Shown piece by piece: positions 1 to 6,518 of a stretch of DNA of 6,952 bases. The stretch's first letter is position 1. Each line of letters opens with the position of its first letter. Origin of the DNA: an uncultured Collinsella sp. (GTDB lineage: Bacteria > Actinomycetota > Coriobacteriia > Coriobacteriales > Coriobacteriaceae); NCBI GenBank assembly GCA_902495265.1, contig CABUWR010000072.1, positions 1 to 6,952 on the forward strand. The letters are read 5' to 3'. Below the pieces are notes generated by a model that worked only from the letters and a program-made list of their open reading frames with translations, was not told the origin of the DNA and did no database searches. Position numbers and translations under genes: made by a program.

Positions 1-794
<794 letters not shown>

Positions 795-879
795 AAGTTC
801 TGGATATCGTGCAATTCTAAGGGTCTGAAGTTCTGGATATCGTGCATAATCAGGTTATAAAAGTTCTGGATATCGTGTA
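795..879 (+). repeat. Three iteron-like direct repeats, exact 33-bp period
   Basis: AAGTTCTGGATATCGTGCA occurs at 795-813 and 828-846. A third copy at 861-879 differs only in the second-last base (GTGTA for GTGCA). Start-to-start distance is 33 bp both times, close to three helical turns, so the copies face nearly the same side of the helix. The 14-nt gaps between copies are unrelated in sequence. An extra ATCGTGCA lies at 787-794. Each copy contains the palindrome GATATC. The last copy ends 10 nt before the ATPase ATG, just upstream of its ribosome binding site. Arrays like this usually bind a protein, so an operator for the adjacent gene is the simplest reading (inference). TATAAA at 856-861, between copies 2 and 3, could be a -10 element. 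Confidence 0.8.
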
Positions 880-889
880 CGAGGTAGCC

Positions 890-2257
890 ATGCTTAAACG
901 AAAAGCCTATGACAAACTACTAAAATGGAAGCATGAAAGTGCTGGTAAAACAGCACTTCTTATTGAAGGAGCCCGCCGCGTCGGCAAGAGCACGCTTGCC
1001 CGCACGTTTGGAGAAACCGAATACAAGTCCTGCCTTGTCATTGATTTCTTTCAAGCACCTGCCGAAGTTAAGCAATATTTTGAGGACTATCGCACTGACT
1101 TCGACTCGCTCTTCCTCTATCTCTCGGTTTTCTATAACGTCAAACTCTATGAACACGAGACGCTTATCGTCTTTGACGAGGTCCAGATGTACCCGCAAGC
1201 ACGCGGACTCATCAAGTATCTCGTTGCAGACGGACGTTACGACTACATCGAAACTGGATCCCTACTCAGCATCAAGCAGAACATTAAAGATATCGTCATC
1301 CCATCCGAGGAAGAGTCTCTGGAACTTGAGCCCCTCGACTTTGAGGAGTTTCTTTGGGGCATGGACGAAAAGGGGCTGGCCGATCTCATTCGCATGAGTT
1401 TTAACAAGATGAAGCCGCTCCCCGATGCCCTACATCGCAGAGCGCTCTCCCTTATGCGCGAATACATGCTCGTAGGTGGCATGCCTGAGCCGGTATCCAT
1501 CTATGTTGAACAGCGCGCTTTTGCGCCCGTCGACGCTTCGAAGCGCCGAATCGTCCAGCTCTATCGCAACGATATCTCTCGTTTTGCAACCGGTTACGAA
1601 TTCAAAGTCGTCTCCGTACTCGATGGCATCCCGGGTCAGCTCTCTAGGCACGAAAAACGATTCAAGCTTTCCTCACTTGATAAAAACGCACGCATGCGCA
1701 CCTACGAAGAAGCCTTCTTTTGGCTGGCAGACGCGCGAATTGCCAATATCTGCTATGCCGCAAGCGAACCGAGCGTGGGCCTTTCACTCAGCATGGAGCA
1801 AACGGCCCTCAAGTGCTACATGGCAGACACCGGCCTGCTTGTAACGCTTGCCTTCTCTGACAACAACGATACCGATGAAGACGTTTACAGAGCCGTGCTT
1901 CGCGGCGACATCGGATTGAACGAAGGAATGCTTACCGAAAACTACGTTGCCCAATCTCTAAAGGCCAATGGACACAGGCTCTTCTTTTATTCCCAAAGCG
2001 GAAAGAAGGAGGGGGAGGAGCGCATGGAAATCGACTTCCTCGTTACCCGACCCTATGTCAATGCCGCCGGAAAGCCGCGTATCAGCCCCATCGAAGTTAA
2101 GTCGCCACGCAGATACGGAACCATCTCCCTCGACCGATTCCGCGCGCGCTTTAACAAGAAGATTGGGATGGCTTACGTGTTGCACCCTAAACAACTCGAG
2201 TGGGATGCCGAAGCGCAGCTGGCACATCTTCCGTTGTATATGGCTTTTTGCCTGTAG
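890..2257 (+). CDS. AAA_14 / DUF4143-type ATPase with PD-(D/E)XK-like C-terminus
   Basis: A 455-residue predicted cytoplasmic ATPase. It shows Walker A GARRVGKST (27-35), Walker B LIVFDE (92-97), a sensor-like ETGSLL (121-126), the family-typical EPLDFEEFL (147-155) and YMLVGGMPEPV (191-201), and LYRNDISRF, which begins the DUF4143 part. The C-terminus has EIDFLV (Asp382) and PIEVKS (Glu402, Lys404), the D...ExK pattern of the PD-(D/E)XK nuclease fold. Families of this layout are abundant in bacteria and archaea, but their role is poorly known. I chose ATG 890 because GAGG lies 5 nt upstream. An in-frame GTG at 842 would put the start inside the repeat array and lacks a ribosome binding site. 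GC content is visibly lower than in eno and mazG, and the gene sits alone between convergent and divergent core genes, which suggests horizontal acquisition. Family assignment is confident; biological role is unknown. Confidence 0.9.
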   Translation: MLKRKAYDKLLKWKHESAGKTALLIEGARRVGKSTLARTFGETEYKSCLVIDFFQAPAEVKQYFEDYRTDFDSLFLYLSVFYNVKLYEHETLIVFDEVQMYPQARGLIKYLVADGRYDYIETGSLLSIKQNIKDIVIPSEEESLELEPLDFEEFLWGMDEKGLADLIRMSFNKMKPLPDALHRRALSLMREYMLVGGMPEPVSIYVEQRAFAPVDASKRRIVQLYRNDISRFATGYEFKVVSVLDGIPGQLSRHEKRFKLSSLDKNARMRTYEEAFFWLADARIANICYAASEPSVGLSLSMEQTALKCYMADTGLLVTLAFSDNNDTDEDVYRAVLRGDIGLNEGMLTENYVAQSLKANGHRLFFYSQSGKKEGEERMEIDFLVTRPYVNAAGKPRISPIEVKSPRRYGTISLDRFRARFNKKIGMAYVLHPKQLEWDAEAQLAHLPLYMAFCL

Positions 2258-2296
2258 GGACCTCTCTACGAATGGATGCCGTGAGAGACGCAGGCC

Positions 2297-3157
2297 TCAC
2301 TCGCTTGCTTTTGCTTGGTCCCACAGGTCGTTGAGTTGAGCGGTTGAGCAGGCGGCGAGGTCATCGCCCGCCTCGTGCACGGCGGCCTCCATCGCAGCCC
2401 AGCGACGGCGGAACTTGGCCGTGCTGGCACGCAGGGCGCTCTCGGCGTCGATTCCCTCCTTGCGCGCAACGTTGACCAGGGCAAAGAGCAGGTCGCCAAA
2501 CTCCATCTCGCGCTCGGGCGAGCCGGGCTCCTCGGCCTCAAACTCGGCACGCTCCTCGGCTACCTCGTCCCACACGTCCTGGACCGTCTCCCACTCAAAG
2601 CCCACGGCAGCCGCCTTGCGCGATACCTTCTGAGCCTGCATCAGCGCCGGCAGATGCGTGGGCACGCCGTCGAGCAGGCCCTCGGGCGCAGCCTCGCCTG
2701 CCGCCACGGCCTTGTCCTTGGCGGCTTTCTCGGCAAGCTTGACCTCGTCCCAGATCTTGAGTACCTCGTCGGAACTGTCGGCATCTACATCGCCAAACAC
2801 GTGCGGGTGGCGACGGATGAGTTTGGCGTCGATATCACGCGCCACGTCGGCCAGCGTAAACTCGCCGGCGTCCGCCGCGATCTGCGCATGCAGCACGACC
2901 TGCATGAGCACGTCGCCCAGCTCCTCGCGCAGGTGTGCCGCATCATCGGCCTCGATGCAGTCGAGCGCCTCGTAGGCTTCCTCGATCATGTTCTTGCCAA
3001 TGCTGCGGTGCGTCTGCTCACGGTCCCACGGGCAGCCATCGGGCTGACGCAGACGCCAGATGGTCTGCACCAGATGCTGCAGCTCGGCCGACGCATCGAC
3101 CAGCGTGGACAGATCGCGCGAGCCCTCGGCATTTTGCTGAGCCATGTGCTGCGCCAT
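2297..3157 (-). CDS. mazG: Nucleoside triphosphate pyrophosphohydrolase MazG
   Basis: A 286-residue protein with two MazG domains, slightly longer than the E. coli protein. MazG hydrolyses NTPs and dNTPs to the monophosphate and pyrophosphate; in E. coli it lowers ppGpp during starvation and clears abnormal nucleotides. Domain 1 holds RLRQPDGCPWDREQTH (35-50), EEAYE (59-63) and EELGD (78-82), the EExxE...ExxD metal site. LIRRHPHVFGD (113-123) follows. Domain 2 has EERAEF (201-206) and EFGD (219-222). Both metal sites look intact. An ATG at 3157 with AGGAGGAG five nucleotides upstream fixes the start; a longer open frame upstream is not family-like. The start lies 2 nt after the phosphodiesterase stop, and the ribosome binding site is inside that gene's last codons, so translational coupling is likely. 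Convergent with the ATPase gene, 39 bp between stops. Confidence 0.95.
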   Translation of the reverse strand: MAQHMAQQNAEGSRDLSTLVDASAELQHLVQTIWRLRQPDGCPWDREQTHRSIGKNMIEEAYEALDCIEADDAAHLREELGDVLMQVVLHAQIAADAGEFTLADVARDIDAKLIRRHPHVFGDVDADSSDEVLKIWDEVKLAEKAAKDKAVAAGEAAPEGLLDGVPTHLPALMQAQKVSRKAAAVGFEWETVQDVWDEVAEERAEFEAEEPGSPEREMEFGDLLFALVNVARKEGIDAESALRASTAKFRRRWAAMEAAVHEAGDDLAACSTAQLNDLWDQAKASE

Positions 3158-3159
3158 GG

Positions 3160-3708
3160 TTACTCCTCCTCCAGGATCACGTGGCGGAACGCGCCGCCCT
3201 CGTAGATGCCGTAGCTGTGCGTACCGTCCTTGGGAATGCTCACGCTGCCGGGGTTGAAGAGCCACAGGCCCGGGTGCGCGGCACTCTCCTCGTTGACCTT
3301 GACGTGCGTGTGACCGTAGACGAGCGCGGAGCCCTCGGGCAGCGCGGGCGCGTGGTCGACGCTGTTGTGCATGCCGGCGCCAAAGACGTGGCCGTGCGTC
3401 AGGAACAGCTCACGGCCGGTTTCGTCAAACAGCGTGGCGTAGTCGGCCATGACGGGGAAGTCGAGGACCATCTGGTCGACCTCGGCGTCGCAGTTGCCGC
3501 GCACCGCGATGATGCGGTCGGCCAGGGCGTTGAGCAGCGGGATTACGCGCTTGGGGGCGTAATCGCGCGGCAGGTCGTTGCGTGGACCGTGGTAGAGCAG
3601 GTCGCCCAGCAGCACGATGCGGTCGGGCTGCTCGGACTCGATGGCGGCGACCAGGCGCTCGGCCCAGTATGCCGAGCCGTGGATGTCGGAGGCGATGAGG
3701 TATTTCAT
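3160..3708 (-). CDS. yfcE: YfcE/MJ0936-family metallophosphodiesterase
   Basis: A 182-residue calcineurin-like phosphoesterase, the same size as E. coli YfcE (184). The dinuclear metal and active-site motifs appear in order: DIH (Asp8, His10), GDLLYHGPRND (Asp36), GNCD (Asn72), THGH (His105) and GHTH (His133, His135). The GDxxYHGPRN signature is typical of the YfcE subgroup. YfcE hydrolyses model phosphodiesters in vitro; its natural substrate is not settled, so the physiological role here is unknown. The ATG at 3708 has AAAGGA about 7 nt upstream. It ends 2 nt before mazG, giving a tight pair, and starts 60 bp after the larC-like gene, so the three probably share a transcript. The symbol is by family resemblance only. 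Confidence 0.9.
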   Translation of the reverse strand: MKYLIASDIHGSAYWAERLVAAIESEQPDRIVLLGDLLYHGPRNDLPRDYAPKRVIPLLNALADRIIAVRGNCDAEVDQMVLDFPVMADYATLFDETGRELFLTHGHVFGAGMHNSVDHAPALPEGSALVYGHTHVKVNEESAAHPGLWLFNPGSVSIPKDGTHSYGIYEGGAFRHVILEEE

Positions 3709-3768
3709 GGGGAGATCCTTTCGGGAGGGGTTGATATGGCTGGGCGCAGGATGTCGCCACCAGCCGCG

Positions 3769-4254
3769 TTATTCAAATCGCAGTGCCGAGGCTTGTGCCG
3801 CCTGCATCACGCGCTGGAGCGGCACGTTATGCTCGCGGGCAAGACGGGCGCAGTCCTCGTACTCGGGCGCCGCACGCTCACTGCCGTCGGGCAGGGTGGC
3901 TACTTTGACGGCCACCTCGCCCCAAGGCGTCGTCACTTGCTCAAAGCGGCGTGGTAGGCAAACGCGCTCCATAACCTGGCGGCGGATGCCGTTGGTCGTG
4001 GTCTCCAAAAAGATAATCGTCTGCAGGCGCTCGATATCCTCGTGGGTGCAGATTACCTGCAGCTGCCAGCCGGGGCGACCTTTCTTGCAATAGAGGGGCA
4101 GCCAATGTACCTCGCGCGCACCGGCCTCGCGCAGGCGGTCGGCGGCGAAGGCGAGCACCTCGGGCGACGCGTCGTCGATGTCGCATTCCAGCTTGACGAT
4201 GGTCTCGGGCGCATCGGTCTCGCGGGACAGCGGAGATGTACTTCCACGTTGCAT
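3769..4254 (-). CDS. larC: Stand-alone LarC C-terminal domain protein (nickel-pincer cofactor family)
   Basis: A 161-residue protein matching only the C-terminal half of LarC (DUF111 family), whose full length is about 400 residues. Visible family motifs: KLECDIDDASPEVL (21-34), PLYCKKGRPG (53-62), ETTTNGIRR (84-92) and PEYEDC near the C-terminus. LarC inserts nickel into the pincer nucleotide cofactor of lactate racemase in a CTP-dependent reaction; the C-terminal domain binds CTP. In Lactiplantibacillus plantarum the two halves are separate frames joined by programmed frameshifting. Here the sequence upstream of the ATG does not resemble the LarC N-terminal half, so this domain seems to be expressed alone. 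The ATG at 4254 is the best start: AAAGGA lies about 10 nt upstream, and the open frame further upstream is not family-like. First gene of the minus-strand group. Function without the N-terminal half is uncertain. Confidence 0.85.
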   Translation of the reverse strand: MQRGSTSPLSRETDAPETIVKLECDIDDASPEVLAFAADRLREAGAREVHWLPLYCKKGRPGWQLQVICTHEDIERLQTIIFLETTTNGIRRQVMERVCLPRRFEQVTTPWGEVAVKVATLPDGSERAAPEYEDCARLAREHNVPLQRVMQAAQASALRFE

Positions 4255-4360
4255 ACGGTCCGGATCCTTTCCGCACGGGCTCGTTTTGTTCACCCAAACG
4301 CTAGCACATCGGACGTGGCACAGGTGTGACTTTCGTCCGTCGTCGCCCTCGCTCCTATCC

Positions 4361-4425
4361 AAACATGTACGTCAGCCTCCAAACATGTCATTTATTGTCG
4401 GTTTTGGAGGCTGACGTACATGTTT
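4361..4425. repeat. Perfect 23-bp inverted repeat with 19-nt loop
   Basis: The arms 4361-4383 and 4403-4425 are exact reverse complements (left arm begins AAACATGTACGTCAGCC). They are separated by 19 nt. The motif CCAAACATGT also occurs twice directly, at 4359-4368 and 4379-4388, and a near copy is inverted at 4418-4428. It lies between the divergent larC-like and hisK genes, so it is not at the end of either transcript, and no T-run follows either arm. A REP-like repeat, a regulator site or a small nonautonomous element are possible. The hairpin itself is certain; its role is not known. Confidence 0.85.
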
Positions 4426-4502
4426 TGGAGCGGGGCCGCACCACGCACCCTTTCCAGTCGATTTCGGCACCCCGCGCGCACGACGCGCCGAGGCCGCGCC
4501 AT

Positions 4503-4508
4503 TACAAT
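4503..4508 (+). promoter_or_regulatory. Candidate -10 element of hisK
   Basis: TACAAT matches five of six bases of the -10 consensus, 33 bp before the hisK ATG. No good -35 is seen at 16-18 bp upstream, where the sequence is GC-rich. Placement in the divergent gap fits a dedicated hisK promoter, but the call rests on the -10 hexamer alone. Confidence 0.35.
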
Positions 4509-4540
4509 GGAGCGGATTCGCTTGACGCAAAGGAGCTGCC

Positions 4541-5452
4541 ATGTCTGCTTGCCCGCTGGTCGATTGCCATACCCACACCTCGTTTTCGGACGGCCATGCC
4601 TCATTTGAGGACAACGTCCGCGCCGCTGCCGCCGCCGGCTGCCGCGTCATGGTCTCGACCGACCATCTCACCCTGCCCGCCAGCATGGACGCCAGCTGCG
4701 AAGTGCAGGTTGTCGAGGGCGACTTGCCGGCACATCGTCTGGCCTTTGAGGACGCCCGCAAACTCGCCGCGCAGATTGCGCCGGAGCTCACCTTTATCTA
4801 TGGCTTTGAATGCGATTGGTACGAGGGCTGCGAGCCTTTGGTTGAGCGCTGGTCCCAAGGCGCCGTCGTACGTCTGGGCAGCGTGCATTGGATTGGCAAC
4901 CCCGGCGATATTGCGGCCGGTGCCGCGGGTACGGCGGGAACGGAAAACGTCACTCGCCCCGATACACCCGATTCCCTTTGCGGTTGGATCGACGACGACA
5001 CCAACCTGCACGTTTGGGAAAACCTGGAAGTACACGGCGTGTGGGAGCGCTACGTCGACGACTGGTGCCGTGCTTGCGAAAGCTCACTCAACTTTGACGT
5101 GATGGCCCATCCCGACCTGGTCATGCGCTTTTCGAAGGAGGGCTTTGCGCCCGATTTTGACCCGACGCCGTTTTGGGAGCAGATGGCCGAATGCGCCCAC
5201 GATACGGGTCGCCGCGTTGAGGTCTCGACCGCCGCGCCGCGCAAGGGGCTCGACGACTATTACCCCTCGACGGGGCTGTTGCGTTGCTTTGCCCATGCCG
5301 AGGTGCCGATTACCTTTGGCTCGGACGCGCACCGCGCCTGTGACATCTGCTGGAATATCCGCGAGGCCCAGGCCCACGCCTACGACTGCGGTTATCGAAC
5401 CTTCGACATCCCCCACCCCACCGGAGAATGGGAGTCCACGCCCCTCGCCTAA
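4541..5452 (+). CDS. hisK: PHP-type histidinol-phosphatase (HisJ/HisK family)
   Basis: A 303-residue cytoplasmic PHP-domain phosphoesterase that probably removes the phosphate from L-histidinol phosphate, the second-last intermediate of histidine synthesis. Metal-site motifs of the PHP fold appear in order: DCHTHTSFSDG (His10, His12), STDH (His42), GFECDW (Glu90), GSVHWI (His116), MAHPDL (His190) and GSDAH (Asp262, His264). HTHTxFSDG and GSVH are characteristic of the histidinol-phosphatase branch rather than polymerase-associated PHP domains. Length is somewhat above the usual 260-280 residues; the segment around 120-150, rich in Gly, Ala and Asp, may be an insertion. AAAGGAG (4529-4535) five nucleotides before the ATG fixes the start. 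The convergent hisE, hisI and hisF genes support the pathway assignment. The inverted-repeat element begins directly after the stop codon. Confidence 0.88.
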   Translation: MSACPLVDCHTHTSFSDGHASFEDNVRAAAAAGCRVMVSTDHLTLPASMDASCEVQVVEGDLPAHRLAFEDARKLAAQIAPELTFIYGFECDWYEGCEPLVERWSQGAVVRLGSVHWIGNPGDIAAGAAGTAGTENVTRPDTPDSLCGWIDDDTNLHVWENLEVHGVWERYVDDWCRACESSLNFDVMAHPDLVMRFSKEGFAPDFDPTPFWEQMAECAHDTGRRVEVSTAAPRKGLDDYYPSTGLLRCFAHAEVPITFGSDAHRACDICWNIREAQAHAYDCGYRTFDIPHPTGEWESTPLA

Positions 5453-5454
5453 CG

Positions 5455-5535
5455 AGTCATTGGGGACGTTCTTAAACGACTAGTCATTGGGGACACTCTT
5501 CACAAATGACCCCTTGGGGACGGAGGAAAACAGAT
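5455..5535 (+). repeat. 27-bp-period tandem units at left end of the element
   Basis: TTGGGGAC recurs at 5460-5467, 5487-5494 and 5514-5521, exactly 27 bp apart. Units 1 (5455-5481) and 2 (5482-5508) share AGTCATTGGGGAC and, after two changed bases, TCTT. Unit 3 (5509-5535) keeps little beyond the TTGGGGAC core. Two inverted units make up the other end (5788-5762 and 5761-5735 on the minus strand). Repeated sites at both ends are what a transposase or other end-binding protein would use (inference). Confidence 0.75.
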
Positions 5536-5582
5536 CGTTTCGCTCGCCACCGACGCCCGTGCAACACCGCCCGCCAAAAAGA

Positions 5583-5722
5583 ACGCCCAATTACTACGAT
5601 GAACCGCGAACCTCCAACCATCGACTCAATGTGGAAAATAAAACCGCAGGTAGAAGCGTTGACGATTTGCTCAAAACCGCCGATTAGTCAGTAGGTTCAG
5701 CTTCATCGTAGTAATTGGGCGT
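5583..5722. repeat. Nested 21-bp perfect inverted repeat, 98-nt loop
   Basis: Arms 5583-5603 (begins ACGCCCAATTACTACG) and 5702-5722 are exact reverse complements. Similarity continues inward with gaps (GAACCT at 5608-5613, complementary AGGTTC at 5694-5699). The loop of about 98 nt has no recognisable gene or RNA. With the outer ends it could form a two-stage hairpin or cruciform. Confidence 0.8.
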
Positions 5723-5786
5723 GTTATTTGGCAGCGCCGGCAAAGACTGTCCCAAACGACTAGTCGTTTAAGAACGTCCCCAATGA

Positions 5787-6104
5787 CTAGTGGCGGCGGG
5801 CGTTGAGTTCGCCGGCCAGTTCGTCGAGGGTGATACCGTAGCGTTCGAGCGTCACGAGCAGGTGGTAGACCAGGTCGCCGGCCTCGTAGCGGATGTGGTC
5901 GTGATCGTTATCCTTGCAGGCCATGATGACCTCGCTCGCCTCCTCGGCAAGCTTCTTGAGCAGCTCATCCTCGACGTCGGTCAACAGACGAGCGGTATAG
6001 CTCTCCTGCGGCGACGCGTCACGACGGCCACGAATCACCTCGGCCAGCCCCGTCAGCGTCTCACCGATATTTCCATCCTGAACATTTGCGGTGCGCACAC
6101 CCAT
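5787..6104 (-). CDS. hisE: Phosphoribosyl-ATP pyrophosphatase
   Basis: A 105-residue protein of normal HisE length. It converts phosphoribosyl-ATP to phosphoribosyl-AMP and pyrophosphate, the second step of histidine synthesis. It belongs to the same all-alpha pyrophosphohydrolase superfamily as MazG: KKLAEEASEVIMACK carries the EExxE site (Glu54, Glu55, Glu58) and YEAGDLVYHLL the ExxD site (Glu74, Asp77). SYTARLL (35-41) is also typical. ATG 6104 has AAAGGA 7 nt upstream. It follows hisI by 46 nt, so the two are separate genes rather than the fused hisIE of enterobacteria. Its TAG stop (5789-5787) lies in the right end of the inverted-repeat element: the last two bases are the first two of the 27-bp unit. 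The C-terminal residue or two may therefore have been altered by insertion. Confidence 0.95.
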   Translation of the reverse strand: MGVRTANVQDGNIGETLTGLAEVIRGRRDASPQESYTARLLTDVEDELLKKLAEEASEVIMACKDNDHDHIRYEAGDLVYHLLVTLERYGITLDELAGELNARRH

Positions 6105-6150
6105 GGTTCAATCCTTTCTGGTTGGCCAAGCGCCTAGTCGAGCGCCCACC

Positions 6151-6480
6151 CTACGCGAGTTTTTTAAAGAAGCAGGTACGGTTGCCGGTATGGCAGGCCG
6201 GACCCGGCGAGTCGACCTTGACCAGCAGCGTATCGCTATCGCAGTCGGCCCAGAGCTCCTTTACCGCTTGCATGTTGCCACTCGTCGCGCCCTTGTTCCA
6301 GAGCTCCTGGCGGCTGCGACTCCAAAACCACGTGGTCCCGGTCTTGAGCGTCAGCCCCACCGATTCCTCGTTCATCCAAGCAACCATAAGCACCTCGCCG
6401 GTGTCAAATTGCTGAACCACACAAGGAATCAGCCCACGGGCGTCGTACGTAAGCTTTGAAGGATCGGTTATCTCTTCCAT
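6151..6480 (-). CDS. hisI: Phosphoribosyl-AMP cyclohydrolase
   Basis: A 109-residue enzyme that opens the adenine ring of phosphoribosyl-AMP to give ProFAR, the third step of histidine synthesis. Family motifs: GLIPCVVQ (16-23), VLMVAWMN (30-37), [19 protein letters not shown] (51-69), the metal-binding run DCDSD (79-83), and cysteines Cys80, Cys96 and Cys103 ([12 protein letters not shown]), which match the zinc ligands. Length is that of the monofunctional form. The ATG at 6480 follows GGGGAG at 5 nt spacing. A longer open frame to 6618 is rejected because it translates the palindromic spacer. It stands between hisF and hisE in the same orientation and is probably in the same operon. Confidence 0.96.
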   Translation of the reverse strand: MEEITDPSKLTYDARGLIPCVVQQFDTGEVLMVAWMNEESVGLTLKTGTTWFWSRSRQELWNKGATSGNMQAVKELWADCDSDTLLVKVDSPGPACHTGNRTCFFKKLA

Positions 6481-6518
6481 TTTTTCTCCCCAATTAAAAC
6501 CCCACAGGTCGGCGAGGG

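Larger units (their letters stand above)
5453..5790. mobile_element. Noncoding element with repeat-built inverted ends (MITE-like)
   Basis: The ends 5453-5500 and 5743-5790 are inverted copies matching at 44 of 48 positions, including a perfect 31-bp run (5455-5485 against 5758-5788). Each end consists of two 27-bp units. A second, perfect 21-bp inverted repeat is nested inside (5583-5603 and 5702-5722). The interior has only two short overlapping open frames (66 and 62 codons) without a convincing ribosome binding site or family. It fills the whole gap between the convergent hisK and hisE stops. The layout resembles a nonautonomous transposable element or a palindromic intergenic element. 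No clear target-site duplication was found, so mobility is inferred, not shown. It might also fold in the 3' ends of hisK and hisE transcripts. Confidence 0.5.

Noticed and set aside
795..879. CRISPR array
   Set aside because: Repeats are only 19 nt with 14-nt spacers, too short for CRISPR, and no cas genes are near.
842..889. GTG start for the ATPase gene, adding 16 residues
   Set aside because: The GTG lies within repeat copy 2 and has no ribosome binding site; the ATG at 890 has one and fits the family N-terminus.
2253..2288. Terminator between the convergent ATPase and mazG genes
   Set aside because: Only weak stems (GTAGGG/CTCTAC, TCTCT/AGAGA) are present, with no T-run on either strand.
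2375..3205. 276-codon plus-strand open frame opposite mazG
   Set aside because: It is the complement of a clear mazG gene with intact motifs; GC-rich DNA gives long antisense frames. No family features or ribosome binding site seen.
3158..3265. 36-residue N-terminal extension of mazG
   Set aside because: It would overlap the phosphodiesterase gene out of frame; AGGAGGAG before ATG 3157 gives a better start.
2935..3957. 340-codon plus-strand open frame opposite the phosphodiesterase
   Set aside because: It overlaps three minus-strand genes with recognisable motifs and reads as a low-complexity Arg/Ala/Val-rich shadow translation.
4255..4330. Promoter for the larC-like gene on the minus strand
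   Set aside because: TGCTAGCGT resembles an extended -10 only weakly and no -35 is visible at the right spacing, so it is not listed as a feature.
4326..5102. 258-codon plus-strand open frame overlapping hisK
   Set aside because: It is out of frame with hisK, which has all PHP motifs and a good ribosome binding site; the frame also runs through the hairpin repeat.
5487..5694. Two overlapping open frames of 66 and 62 codons inside the inverted-repeat element
   Set aside because: No convincing ribosome binding site, no recognisable domain, and they run through the nested repeat; likely noncoding.
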